Shown in pieces: positions 11,113 through 22,953 of a stretch of 64,000 bases of DNA. The notes beneath the pieces were generated by a model. The model did no database searches, had not been told where the DNA came from, and saw only the letters and a program-made list of their open reading frames with translations. Each line of letters begins with the position of its first letter. Position 1 is the stretch's first letter. The DNA comes from Sistotremastrum niveocremeum HHB9708 (lineage: Eukaryota > Basidiomycota > Agaricomycetes > Sistotremastrales > Sistotremastraceae), in NCBI GenBank assembly GCA_001630475.1, contig KV419403.1, positions 664,159-728,158 of the forward strand. Direction: 5' to 3'. Both the position numbers and the translations under genes were made by a program.

Positions 11113-14018
11113 GATGGATGTCGTCGAAAAATCAAGCAGATGATGTGTCGCTTAGTCATCCGGCAACGGATGCAATGTTCGGCCCGATCACACCACTGGG
11201 CGCTTTTCAAGGCGCTTGTTGGGCTGCTGCTGCTTTTGGCTCCGTTCTTGCGAGGGCAGATGTGCACAACCTTGCGATTCAATTTCTCAAGTCAAAATCA
11301 GACGTTCTCGGTACAAAACCTATCATCTCAGAATATTAGGCTTTCTATGCTCAACTAAAGTGGCTTCCATGAATCAGTCACACTGCCTGAGTGCCCACAG
11401 GACTCGCAGCTGGAGCGTTTTTCCGGCCCCCCTCTTTCAACGAGAGCTTTACTGAATATGCTAAAATAAGCCTTAGTAAATCCTCTGGTGTGATCACGCC
11501 TTCTTTCCTTCAGGGGTGCCGTTATTGCGCAAGTGCGAGATGCGAGTCCAAAATTACGATGCTTGGCGCGTAGCGGGCTTTCCCGCGAAGTTGACGAACG
11601 TTCAAGGCATCTGCCCCCAGAACATCCGCATATTTGGTGAGTTTGCTTAGTATCATGCTTCTGAAATTAAAGAAAATCTCAAAAAATGTCCTTTTTACAC
11701 GATAGCGCCTTAAGGCCTGATGCAGGACGAAGAGCACCCTACACCGTTCGCTATGAACCCGAAGCCCCGCAAAACGCTTTATCGTTGCTGTATTTTCGTA
11801 CCTATTCTATCAGTGCCAATCCGTGTCGCGCAACATGGCGCCTTTCACAGCGTGAGAAATGCAGCCCATGAATGAGAGTCTGGTCTTTAATGTGAGTAAT
11901 TTCCGCGACCGCGGCCAGAGAGTCTCCCTCATGATAACATACCAGTAGGTCAGTATGCGCTTGAGCCAGGGCCTAGACGAATATGTGTTCACCCTCATGC
12001 TATGGAAAGCTGCTCCTATATCGGAGCCGACTTCGGGACGAACGAGACGCTCCAAATCAGGCCCGTGCCTTCGGAGCTCAATCTATAGCAGTTGACATCG
12101 GCAATCTTACCTGACGGTTCTATCGTGCCGTTTCAGAAGACCTTGCACAGTAAGCACATCAATGCTCCCATCAATTATATAGCAGAAACTCACCAGCGTC
12201 AGTGTCAGTCTGTCAATCGACTGAAAACTATTCCATTCGGCATGTGTGTGTTCTCAAACTCCTGAGTGTGTGATGATGTGTGGCTGATCGAACCGTGGGG
12301 TCATAGGAGAGCTCAGGACTTCGCTCGAATGGCGAACGGACTCGGAGTTTGGCAAATGCCGGTTCAATTTCTCAATCGTTGGCAAACCTGGAACGGTGGT
12401 GGGGTCACAAGGTGAGGAGCAAGACTAGCGAGTCGAAGCAGTAAGTGCCATGGTTGATTGACGCTCACGGTTGTTCGTCCTCCAGACCCCAATGTCGACA
12501 ACGGAAGATTATGCAACGAGGGGTTAATCGAAGGCCTCGGATCCCGGCTATCGGACATCCCGGCCACTTCCTCGAGGAAGACAATATCGACATTGTCCCC
12601 GGATCGACGTCGACGTTTGATATACAAAATCTGGTCGTCGAGTTCTCGAAGCTGCGGAGGAATATTGGATGGTCTCAGTCGAAGAAATGTTTTCACGGTA
12701 TGACGCACCGACGCCTCAAGACTAGGCTTCGAGATTTCCCCAGACGCTCGAGGGTCAGTGCAAGCGCAGAAAACTTCAGCCTTCGCTCTGATCGCCGTAT
12801 TGCGGGTTGATTCGGGAGGAGTTAGTTGGGTGATTGGTACTGTGTGCCGTCTCTCAAAGCTCGTGGAATCGAGTGCCTGACCCTGTCTCTATAGCCGTGC
12901 AAGTCTGCTAAAAAAAGGCACGCGACTCGTTGGTCTAGAAATAACTCACAGTATTGCAGCAATCGGCGCCGGCAATGGATCTTTCACGGTTTTGCTCGGC
13001 TAAAGGGATCTCCGAATATTTTATAGCAGAATCAGCGTTGCCGAAGTGCATACACGCGAACATAGAATTGAAGCAAGATCAACTAGATCCCAAACGGAAT
13101 TTTGACGCAAAAGGGACGCGGAGCAGGATCTCCGTTCCTGTCACGGTCACACGGTCACATTCGAATCCGGGGGCCTATCTAACTACACTTGTCAAACTGA
13201 AAATCACAGTGAGATGATCGAGCTTACACGTCAATCTCTGTCAATGTCACGTCCAACTTGTCAAACATGAAAGCCACAAGGCAGCGACCACCACCGCGAC
13301 CGAAAAGCCCGCATTCGGCGATCGATCGGGAAATTGCACATCTCCGGATTTACCAATGTTAGCGTTCGGGATTTCGGATAACTCCAGGCTTCTGCTGAGC
13401 CAAGCCTTCGGCTCGCCGGCCAAGTCGCGCTCTAACGCGATGTGACATGCTGTGACGTTAACTACCGGGTTTAGAGTCTTTGATGACCTGGAGATCAGTC
13501 AGTCCGAGCGGTTCGTTTCACACAGATTCACTGGACATCGGAGGTACGCTGCTTTTCTGCGGGAACTGTGTGTGGATTGACCATACCATTTGCATCAATG
13601 GGGAGGCATACTCAGGGTTTGTCAAAGTGTTTCAGATAAAATTTCTTATTATTCTAACGACGCCCTTCAGACTCTGCATTTGGCACCTCAAGACAAGGCA
13701 TTAATTTGAGTCGCGGCAATTAATCTTCGGTGGCATGCAATCTAGATTCCGGACCATGAATGCCACGACATCAATATTGTTAGGCCGAATCGGTGATTGA
13801 AACATTAGGCCCCTATCCCGAACAAGAATTGAAAATATGTGAGACAAGGTCCTCGGTTCTTCTTTGACATTGACATAACAGGAAAACCAGTGCCATCGAA
13901 ATCTATAAGAGGGTCATATGAAGCCGGGCATTTCTCATCTCTCGGCGACGCCCCTGTGCCTTCACTCTATCGAGCCTAGCAGTGGTCCACCGTCCTCCAG
14001 GATAGTCAACGTCCGACC
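11113..14018. other. 2.9-kb stretch without a confident gene
   Basis: Short, unrelated open frames only. A possible kinesin-like fragment lies at 12364-12780 (listed separately). The last few hundred bases should hold the promoter of the dehydrogenase gene starting at 14019. Confidence 0.4.
12364..12780 (-). pseudogene. possible kinesin N-terminal fragment
   Basis: On the minus strand one frame reads VRHTVKTFLRLRPSNIPPQL, which resembles the first strand of kinesin motor domains (VKTFLRIRP-like). Neither the P-loop nor any later motor motif is found nearby. If real, it is a short stranded fragment; chance similarity cannot be excluded. Confidence 0.25.
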
Positions 14019-15401
14019 ATGTCCTTCGCAGCTGTTACATCCCGCACGCCGGGAGCTCGTCCTCAAACACCTAAACGTGCTACACCCTCTCCTCGTCCCC
14101 CACTCGCTCACGCACCGCACATCACAATCCCTCGTCCGCATAAATCGAATACCCAGCTCCCAACGCCGCCGTCACCTTCATCATCGCACTCACATTCCCT
14201 GTCTTCATCCTCATTCTCATCAACGACGACCTCGTCGTCTGAGACGTTCTCTCGGCCAAAAGTTTGGTTCATCACCGGTTGTTCATCTGGCTTCGGTTTC
14301 GAACTCGTTCACTCGGCGCTGGCGCGCGGTGATCGCGTAATAGCTACCGCCCGATCCCTTGACAATATTCGCTACCTTGAACGAAGTGACAGATGCTACG
14401 TTATGAACGTTGACGTCAGCAACGAAGATGAGAGCGTAATGGAGAGAATCGCAAAAGAGGCCTGGGGAGTGTGGGACGGTGTTGATGTAGTTGTCAATAA
14501 CGCTGGGTACGTCCACTTCTCATGATATTCCCATTAATTATATTGGCTATCATATCAACTAATGCGTGTGATCCTAATTTCAGATTCGGCACGGTAGGAT
14601 CGCTAGAGGAAGCGGGGTGAGTCTACTTCCGCGTGCCCCTGTATCATCACATCCCCATTCCTGCCCAGCGTTTATCCCATCTGCTTCGATTTCTTGAGCG
14701 CTTACTGACGTCGTGCCTCGTTACGGATTTACAGGGTCCAAGGTCTTCTGAAGCAATATCAGACGAACGTCTTCGGTGCTGTCCGTGTTACCAATGCTTT
14801 CCTTCCATACATGCGTCAAAGGAGGTCTGGAACGGTTCTGTTCATTGGTTCGAGGTCTGGGTGGCGGACTAATCTTCCGGTGCGTTCCTTGTCGTTATAC
14901 TCATTTGATGTCGTCGAGTGCTGATATGGATTAATATAGCTCGGAGGGATATACGCCTCGTCAAAAGCTGCACTCCACGCAATCGCAGAAACATACCGAA
15001 CAGAACTCGCCCAATTTAACATCCGCTCTCTCCTAATCGAACCAGGAGGCTTCCGAACACGTACAATCCGCACCGTCCAATCCCCCTCATCCCCTCATCA
15101 AAAGCGATTAAGTCCCAGCATGTCGGTCTCTACGAAACATATATCAGATTACGACGATATCTCGGGGAAAGCAGAGAAGTTCGTATCGCAGGTTGGCGGG
15201 AGTGAAGAAGGGGATCCGAAGAAAGCTGCGGAGGTTATTTTGGATATTGTTAGAGGAGAGGGAGTTGCGAGGGGAAGAGAATGGCCGGAGTGGTTGTTCT
15301 TGGGGAGTGATTGTTTGAGGGATGTTGGAGATAAATGTGATAGGGTTAGAGGGGTTATGGAAGAGTGGAGAGATGTCTCATTGAGCACGAGATTGCATTG
15401 A
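14019..15401 (+). CDS. short-chain dehydrogenase/reductase, copy 1
   Basis: Four exons, 14019-14506, 14584-14616, 14735-14879 and 14940-15401, give about 375 aa. The core is a classical SDR fold: the nucleotide-binding motif TGCSSGFG, the NNAG motif split by intron 1, the catalytic Ser region FIGSRSGW, and the YASSK active-site motif (YxxxK) at the start of exon 4. The roughly 80 residues before the fold are Pro/Ser/Thr-rich and absent from the paralogue at 30976-32179, so the true start could be further downstream. Exons 2 and 3 (33 and 145 nt) are identical in length and phase in the paralogue. Substrate unknown; NAD(P)-dependent alcohol/ketone oxidoreduction is expected from the family. 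Confidence 0.85.
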
Positions 15402-15502
15402 ATTTCGTTTGTATTTATCACTTTTTGGCTTCGGTCCCATTGTATGATCACTCTGCTCCGAACACGTAATTTATTGTCCACAACTTTCGCTTCTGAACAG
15501 AA

Positions 15503-17280
15503 CTACAAAGAGAGGCGTTCAATTTTGTGACGTATCGCCCTCTTGGTCTTTTCCCAGTGAGAATGTTCGGTCAAAGCCTGCCGAAAAGCCTGTCAGACAA
15601 AACGTTAGCTGGAGGCAGAATCTTCGATCAGGCTGACGTACCTCATAAAGAACTGCTTCGACCTGATCAGTCTTTTCAAGAGAACATTCCATATAAGTCA
15701 TCGACACCTTTGAGTCCAGTCGCCGTGCAATACGCTCGCCTTCTTCTGGAAGTACTGGCCCACCCTTCTCACCCGTCGTATATAAGAGCCTGTCCAGTAG
15801 CGATTCTCCCAGATTGTGGAGCCAGATTATCCGCGCCAAAACGGACAATCTGGGAAAACCGAGTTTCTCAGTCACAAGTAGTCACATTTTGTCACACGTC
15901 GTCACATTATCCGAACGTGCCTTCACCTTCGAGTCATCAACACCGCGCACACCGTTATCCGCTATTCTACAGCCTGATTTCCTATTGCAACCCCGTCTTT
16001 CAATACAGTCTCTATCTCTCAATCGCTATCCACAGTGGACCGACAGGACAGGAGCGTCGGAGCTATGTTGAACCCTCAGCTCACTGTTTCGTGTCGTCGA
16101 CTTGAAGCTCTCACAATGCTAACTACAATGCCAACACCATCCGCTGGATCCCTGGGGTCATGTGAAGTCAACAGGGAACTATTCAAACGACTCACACCGA
16201 CTCAGACGAGCACTGGAGATCCCTTGACCCCATGTGTGAGAATGCCGGGAGAAACCATAGCGGAGAGGATGGATGTAGGAGTATGGCACGGCGTTCTGTT
16301 GGATAGAGAGATGACAAGGGTGGAGAGAGCAGCTATGATAGGGCTTATAACAAGGCATACCCATGTATTATCACTTTGCGCTCATTATCGTAAAAACAAA
16401 ACCTCTAAACCAATCTTACACGACGACGACGACGACGGCGCACTAGCGCACTGCGATCACGGAGGCTGCCGACTGATTACATAATGTCACGCTCCGAGAA
16501 TTTCATTTGAGAATCTGGCTCCACAATCTGGGAGAATCGCTACTGGACAGGCTCTAAGAGATGTACAACCTCCGGATCAGATCTTCTTTCGATGTCTAGG
16601 CCTAGGAGGAAGCTCGGGACGTCGATATACGGCTTGTTCCATGGCGTTGTTTTCCTCACGTCTTTTTTTATGATTTCGCGAAATTGTCGACGAGAAGTAA
16701 CGCTGAAACAAAACAGAGATGCGACATAGCTCGGCTGAAGACGGTTCGGATTAGTTAGGTCGCTTGGGAATAGTATCAGAGAGTTGTCTAAAATATGCTT
16801 TATTATCTTCTCTAGCATTGATTTCACGCTGAGGCCGGAGACTCACGTTCGATTCTGAGGATGGTAGATGCCTGAATTGTTGGCTGCTGTCGTTGCGCAG
16901 GTCTTTAATCGTAGTAAAAGATGTATATAATCGTAGGGAGCTACCTAGTTATATAGAAAATAATTCACTATTTTATTACTAACAAGATAATGGATAAACT
17001 AGTCCCTCCGGCTTGTATGCTAGGAGCCGACTACTAATATACTGACAGTTACCGTATTCACTCGGGATCGTCCGATCTGATCCCTACGGCTAACCTCGGC
17101 GTGGGGCCCGGATAATATGGCTTATCCGCCCGGATCCAACAGCTGCTTCCGCGATCCCTCGTTGGCGACTCCAAAATATATCCTAATCTCTCCAGAAGGG
17201 CCTTCACGACCGGTTTTTTCTTCAGCCTGAAGAACATTGCGAATTGAGTCGCGGAGCCTTTGAAGGATCTTAGTATCCAT
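15503..17280 (-). pseudogene. Rho-like pseudo-GTPase, copy 2, broken by insertion
   Basis: Pieces of the five-exon family gene lie in order on the minus strand. From 17280 downward, an exon-1-like segment ends in GEIRIYFGVANEGSRKQ (compare LWIMLGVSQSSSDKQ in copy 7). Near 16860 an exon-3 end reads ASTILRIE. An exon-4 part includes ILDNSLILF, LFCFSVTSRRQF and LLGLDIERRSDPEVVHLL. After a DNA element (15789-16552) exon 4 resumes with LLYTTGEKGGPVLPEEGERI and MTYMECS. Exon 5 (15589-15503) reads AFRQALTEHSHW. Exon 2 and much of exon 3 are missing, and a further AT-rich insertion seems to lie between about 16900 and 17140. The gene cannot be expressed as a full-length protein. Confidence 0.75.
15789..16552. 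mobile_element. 764-bp MITE with perfect 40-bp inverted ends
   Basis: The first 40 bases (15789-15828, starting CCTGTCCAGTAGCGATTCTC) are repeated exactly, inverted, at 16512-16551. The flanks are TATAAGAG on the left and TCTAAGAG on the right, an 8-bp target duplication with one mismatch, as in the hAT superfamily. Subterminal GTCACA-type repeats follow the left end. No transposase is encoded. It splits exon 4 of a Rho-like gene copy. The perfect inverted ends suggest a recent insertion. Confidence 0.85.
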
Positions 17281-17649
17281 AATCAATATTATAAATACGT
17301 ATCAAGGCCTATTTCACCGCTGCAAGGGAACTTACATCAGATTTTCGAGGTTCATTTATCGAGCCTTCCGCCGTCAGCACAGCAGATAGCAGGTCAATCT
17401 ATGAATTTCTCGTCTAATTTTTGAGAAGTTTCCGAAAAAGCAGAGACTAATCGTGTACCTGCTGAACCGGATCCGCATTTCCACATACTAAACCGACACC
17501 TACAAGCGATGGAGGGAACCGAGGTATCCATCGAACGGCCAGGCGACCCATGACGTTCACTGGCGAGATTGGCAGGTAGGTAGTTCAGTAAGTTTTTGAG
17601 TAGTACTAGTACTGCAGTCGCAACTTGGCAGGTCCAAGTTAGGCTCGGG
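17281..17649. other. short gene-free stretch between repeats
   Basis: No coding pattern. It lies between the 5' end of the broken Rho-like copy and an AT-rich element. Confidence 0.4.
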
Positions 17650-18813
17650 TAAGACTCCACTGTATCCATATATATATGGTATATATATGGGGTATATATA
17701 TGATATACGGTGTATAATATACAAGCTTCCTGGTATATGTATAGTATATGTATAGTATATGGTATACAGTTGTAATATAATAAGAGGATCAAGCTGGGGT
17801 TAAGGTGACATTGACCCATGAGATCTCTGTTTTAAAGTGTTTGAAACAGCACCATAGTAGTGTTCGAAAGTCCAGTCCACGTGACTGCAGGCAACCGCAG
17901 GTTGTGGTGGGGTCATGACTGGACTGCAGTTGCCGGTCATCTGGATTTCTGAAAATCAGGCAACCAGCAACTGCAGTCATGACCAGTCGCAACCGTGGTC
18001 GCAACCAAGGACCCTTAAGGGCCCTGGGAAAGGGTATACCCATGGTATTTTGGGTGTCAAGTGACCATTTATGGCCATGTATTCACCATATATTGCATCA
18101 TATAGTGTTCCTATGCAGTACTATACACTATATGACCACTAACAAGACCCAAAAACAATATATAATTGATTAAAATAATGGTTTACACCAGTCATGACCT
18201 CAGTTGCTGGCCATGACTGGTCAGGCAACTGGTCTTTTTGTGACTGGTTGCCAGACCCTGCAACCGGTTGCAGTTGCCAGTCATGCAAAATTTTGACAGG
18301 CAACCGGACCGGCAGTTACCAGTCACGGGCAAAAACGGAAAAAGTCCAGTCGCAACCGGACTTTCAAACTCTACACCATAGGACTCAAATAATTTTAATC
18401 ATTATTTATATTAATAAATTGCGGATTATTCTCATCCAGGGGGTGGTCAGACACATTATTGAAAACAGAAAGTGATGTGAGAGGTCTTCTCACAAGTACA
18501 ATAGTGTTTGGACAATGATTATTGCTTTCAGGTTAGTCAAAATCAATGCACAATTGCTGTGAACCATCTGGAGAACACCCAAAATAGATTTTAAATAAAG
18601 AATTTAATTAGATATACACACCCAGGTATGTAGGCAGATGAGTCTAGTAGTACCACAGTGATAGTAATACTCCTGTAGTACTGTAATGCTCTTAGTAATT
18701 TATTAAGTCAAATATACAGTATATACTATATATATATGGATATATATATGTTATATACCCTATACTGTATCAAATACAAAATTTTGTATATGGATATGGA
18801 TACAGTGGAGCCC
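17650..18813. mobile_element. 1.16-kb AT-rich non-autonomous DNA element
   Basis: TAGGCTCGGG occurs directly repeated at 17640-17649 and 18814-18823. Immediately inside, both ends carry CTCCACTGTATCCATAT in inverted orientation, followed by long (TA)n-rich tracts. The interior has many inverted copies of a CAGTCATGAC / CAACTG(C/G) type motif and a second pair of inverted ends (GAAAGTCC near 17866 and GGACTTTC near 18358), so one element may be nested in another. No transposase frame is present. The 10-bp direct repeat could be an 8-10 bp target duplication (hAT or Mutator like). Confidence 0.65.
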
Positions 18814-19374
18814 TAGGCTCGGGGCTTACCGGGATTTGAGTTTATCCAAGCAACCCGAGTGTCTGGGGTCTTGACCGATCATCGATCATCGAGCACTGGG
18901 CCACCTCGAGTCTCTATGACTCGGAGAGGAAGTGACATCTCTCGTTTCACGGATAATTGAAGGATAGGCCGAGCTCTTGAAAATGCTTCCCTATTTATCT
19001 TACTCATACGACCTCATCGCTCGTCTTTCCCCCTCGGTCATCGCGTCGGACACGTTGCGATAATCTTAAATTCAACTCATTCTTGGTTGAAGGATCCTAG
19101 GAATCAGTACCTCCTCGAGACCTGACAACGATTCAAGTTCGATGTATTTGAATCAATTGCGATATCTTGCTGTGACTTTATGTGCTGTATCCCCTAATTT
19201 CCTGCGGTTTATCGAAAGAAGTTTTAGCCCTCAACCCTGATCAAACCACCCCGCCTTGCGACAACACTCAACGACACATGTTAACCTGGCCAGGACCGCC
19301 CAGTGAGACCACTGCGGGCGAATGCTTGGGAAGCCTGCTCAATTGCAGCGCCGACTCTTTTCGTGCTGACCGTC
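18814..19374. other. intergenic, promoter side of Rho-like copy 3
   Basis: No gene seen. It lies directly upstream of the exon-1 start at 19375. Confidence 0.4.
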
Positions 19375-20342
19375 ATGTGGTCCTTGAGGAAGGAGAAAGA
19401 GGTATGCGTTCGCGTACTGGGGACCTATACATGTCAGTCGCAGAGGGTATGTCATACGTCAGTTGCGACGGAACGCTGTCATCTGCATAAAGATCACCTG
19501 ACAACATTTGAACCCTAGATGGACTTTCTCGACACTTACTTCTCAGCGGTGGAAGCTGAGAGAAATCAAGTTCGTCTCCGTTTAATAATCTACCCACACA
19601 GATGATTGAAAGGCGCTATCTAGCGGCCCCCAATATCAAATGAGGACCTTCTTCGATTCCCAATCCATGTCCATTTCCGACATACCCTCTCACTTCTACC
19701 AAGATGGCTAAGGAACTTGATCGGCAGAAGAAACACTCGCTCCCCAGTGTTCACTACTACCAAATGTACGTGTCAACCTAAAGTCCCGTTGTTTTTTTCG
19801 ACTGAAAAAGTGATCAGATGACCGTTATAGACCATTTAACTTCGCTTTTCTCAAAGACCCGATACCATTCCGATCTGGTCCACGCTGTCCACACGCCACG
19901 GCGAATATCGTCTGCATAAGCGTCTTGTCACGCGTAGAAGCGGAGAGTATTCAACGTCGAAGAGCGAAAACCATGTGGGAGAATATGCTCGAGCCCCCGA
20001 CTATACTTCTTGGTTTGGACATCGAGGCAAGGTCGAACCCTGATGTCGTACATAAGCTGTTTTTAGAGCCGAGCCTGTCCACCGGGAAAGTGGGTCCGGT
20101 AATTCCTGAAGAAGGGGAGAGATTGGCGCAGGAAATCGGAGCGGTCAAGTATATGGAGTGTTCAGTGAACGACACAGCCCAGGTGGAGGCTGTGTTTCAA
20201 GATGTAGGTTCTCTGGCCTTTCATGAATAGGGACGTACTGAGAAACCGATCTATTTTTGTCACCTAGGCGTTGCGGATCGCTACACGTTCTCCTTGGAAT
20301 AATCTTGCAGAATGGGTCGTTGCGTTCCAGAACTCATATTAA
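19375..20342 (+). CDS. Rho-like pseudo-GTPase, copy 3
   Basis: Five exons, 19375-19446, 19519-19569, 19624-19765, 19818-20203 and 20268-20342, give about 241 aa with intron phases 0, 0, 1, 0. Exon 1 (MWSLRKEKEVCVRVLGTYTC) aligns with exon 1 of copy 5. Exon 3 (HVHFRHTLSLLPRWL) resembles the beta-2 region of copy 1. The Rho-like half reads NIVCISVLSRVEAESI, TILLGLDIEARSNPDVVHKL, GPVIPEEGERLAQEIG and AVKYMECSVND, ending in ALRIATRSPWNNL. The P-loop is absent, TKxD is replaced by LDIE, and the G5 Ala is Val. There is no CaaX box (ends AFQNSY). It is convergent with copy 4. Confidence 0.75.
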
Positions 20343-20431
20343 GATATGCAGGATTCTCTTGCCAGTTGCGCCATACTCGATCTCGAACTTCCGATAATTG
20401 CGCTCATCGTAGCTGCTGGCTACATCGATAT

Positions 20432-21070
20432 TATGGTGGGCCGATTGGGGATTAATTATAAATATGCAAATTACATTTTCACTTGCATGCATGCGACTAA
20501 GAATGTTGAAAATCAAGTTTGCGTAGCTGGGGAGCATCAAAAGATGTTTTGCGAGATTTTGCGAGTTTGAAAATGTGTTTGAGGACCTCGATTATGTGAG
20601 TGAACAAGGATGCAAAGTCGCATGAATGCAGAGTCGCGAGACTCAGCGGGATGGCTTGCCAGTGAGGTGATCGGGACATACGCTTTTGCCTCCGAGATGA
20701 CATAAACAGGTCCGGCAGGCTCGTTTGAATACACTTCGGCGTCCTGGCGAAGGCTTGACTTGAAAGACCGCAGTTCGGATCGACTCGATTGGGAAAGGCT
20801 TGCTGCCGAAGCGGAGTGTTGTGCATGAATGCATGAACGCCTGTATGCTAGGTCGAAAATCTTGTCATCAGTGACTCCTCAAACACGCAAATTCATTCTG
20901 AATCATGCATGCAATTACATTTTTGGCTTCTGCAACTATTCATTTTCACAAACTCGCATTTTTTTATTTGCATGCATGATAGAAATGCATTCTGCCAGAT
21001 TGACCTCTCATTTACAGCCAAAAATGCCAAAAATGCGACCTTATAATAAATCCCCAATCGGCCCACCATA
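20432..21070. mobile_element. 639-bp MITE between convergent Rho-like copies
   Basis: The left end begins TATGGTGGGCCGATTGGGGA; the right end is its inverse, with about 30 bp matching except one base. CGATAT is repeated directly on both sides (20426-20431 and 21071-21076). The interior has several ATGCATGCA palindromes and no coding capacity. It sits between the stop codons of copies 3 and 4. Confidence 0.75.
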
Positions 21071-21124
21071 CGATATATAATGGACTTTCATAACAGTTAA
21101 TGTGTTGAACTATTTCCTCCATGA

Positions 21125-22330
21125 CTATATTTCTTCAAGCGAGCGCACTAATCTCTCGTTCCTCTGAACCGAGGAGATCTTAGCAGCAGCAAAGCTGATC
21201 GTACGGTTATACACAAACTCGCAAAAACGCAAAGACAAGCTAATGCTCACCGCCTCCCTGTACGCTCTAATAGTATTAGGCCACCCCTCGACATAAATTT
21301 CAATGCGTTTCATTGCTCGATACCATCGTGAGCCATCCCTCACGGCAAGTCTCGATGCCTTTCGGACGCCGAAAGCCGCATGCCAGTGAGTATTCACTCT
21401 TTCATATAAGATAATATGCTTCCGACGGACCTCGTGAAATATGGCCTTAACCTGCTCTTTGTCACCAAGCGAACACTCCATATATTTCGTCGCTCCGATC
21501 TCTTGTGCAATCATCTCTCCTTCCTCTGGGAGCACCGGCCCAACTCTTCCTTCATACAGGCCCCCAGAGAGCGGCTGCTCTTGAAATAATCGATGGACCT
21601 CCTCTGGATTAGACCTCTGTTCAATGTCGATCCCAACAAGAATCGTCGGTCTCAGCTTTCGTCCTACTCGAGCCCACGAAGACCTCCTCTTCTCGTCGAA
21701 TTGGATATTCCGAAATTCAAAGCGGGATAAGACGCTGAAACAGATGATATTCACTCCGTCATGTTCAGCTTCTGTATCGTAGAGCCAGAATTTTGATATC
21801 CCCCCTGAGACGATTTTGGATTCTGGATAGAAATCGTCGCCGGCTTTTCGGAGAAGACTCTTCTGGTTATTCCGTTGAGGATGGGGGAGCATGAGAATGG
21901 ACTTACAAGTGATTTTGTGGATGTACGGGGTTGGAATGTTTTGTTTTAATTGTGACTGTGATTGTGCGGGTATGATATTCATTTCTGTTCTTGTTTCCGC
22001 TTTGTGAGAGCTCGGTTCGGCAAATTTGAAATATAGATGTGTCATTCTTTCAGCTTCGTACGTCGAGACTTGACCCAGCAACTATACAACTTTCAATCAA
22101 TCAATCAACCTCCATATTGAAAATCAACGATTACCTGTATTCTTTTCTTCTTTTCCAGAGAGTCATCAAGCAGGAGATAGGCCGCGACCAGTCGATCCTG
22201 TATGAAAATCCTAATCAGCCCTCACGCGACGCGTCGTCAAAGCTTCCCGAATCACCCTCTCCGTAGCGCTGATATCAGTACTCAGAACGCTGATGCAGAA
22301 CTCCTTCTGATGACTCCGGGAGAACATCAT
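21125..22330 (-). CDS. Rho-like pseudo-GTPase, copy 4
   Basis: Minus-strand exons 22330-22256, 22197-22135, 22081-21907, 21843-21431 and 21358-21125 give about 319 aa with phases 0, 0, 1, 0. Exon 1 ends FCISVLSTDISATER and exon 2 is RLVAAYLLLDDSLEKKK. Exon 3 is longer than in relatives, with a polar stretch before PYIHKIT. Exon 4 holds KFWLYDTEAE (where Rho has DTAGQ), NIICFSVLSRFEF, TILVGIDIEQRSNPEEVHRL, GPVLPEEGEMIAQEIG and TKYMECSLGD. Exon 5 (ASRLAVRDGSRWYRA) is unusually long. The last intron (72 nt) has no in-frame stop, so a retained form would also be translatable. P-loop and TKxD are absent. Confidence 0.75.
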
Positions 22331-22953
22331 CTTGATGTAGGTCGAACAAAACTCAAGGACAGGGGAAGACAAGGCACCATCAATGGCTGTGCATTATTCG
22401 TCAGATGCGCTGCCGTCGCGCCTGTCAGCACTGCAGACGCCCGGCCGTATGATCCTCCGGACTACATGTAATCAGTATACAAAGTTTTTTATTCTGAGAA
22501 GACGGAGGGTTCAGATCGTTGGAAGTCCGCTAGAAGAGGAATCCCGACAAGTTTTAGCCAAATCTTTACCAGGGGTTATATATTGTCGGGGGTCTGCGGT
22601 GTAAGTGTCAAAGAAGTCTTGTCTTGAGGGTCGACTCGTTCTGTTTTCCGTTGAACGGCATAGTCAAATGGCAGCAATGAGAGAAATGGGAGTGCATGTC
22701 GTCCGCTGAGCCCGATTCCCTCGAAAAAACGAATGAATATCAAGGTGAACAAGACCGTGTAACGTTTTGTTGCAAGTTCCTGAATAACCGGCCATTGGAA
22801 CTTCTATCTCCGCCGTCTCCGAGTAGACCGAGCATGCCGAGGAAGCCGGTACACGGCCCGACTGAAGCCGATCAAAGCCGAGCATCGGCTACTGGACGTG
22901 CTACGTCACACTATTCGAAATTCACTCGTTCGTCCTCGAAAAAGAGCAAAATA
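22331..22953. other. intergenic, no gene seen
   Basis: Only unsupported short frames. It lies between the start of Rho-like copy 4 and the 3' end of the J-domain gene. Confidence 0.35.

Noticed and set aside
17122-17280. Stand-alone 52-codon gene (MDTKILQRLR...)
   Set aside because: Its second half aligns with exon 1 of the Rho-like family (IRIYFGVANEGSRKQ versus LWIMLGVSQSSSDKQ), so it was assigned to broken copy 2.
21844-21906. Apparent remnant P-loop (NNQKSLL) in Rho-like copy 4 when the exon is read straight through
   Set aside because: The segment starts GTAAGT and ends AAAAG, and copies 1, 3, 5 and 7 have an intron at the same place and phase, so it is intronic.
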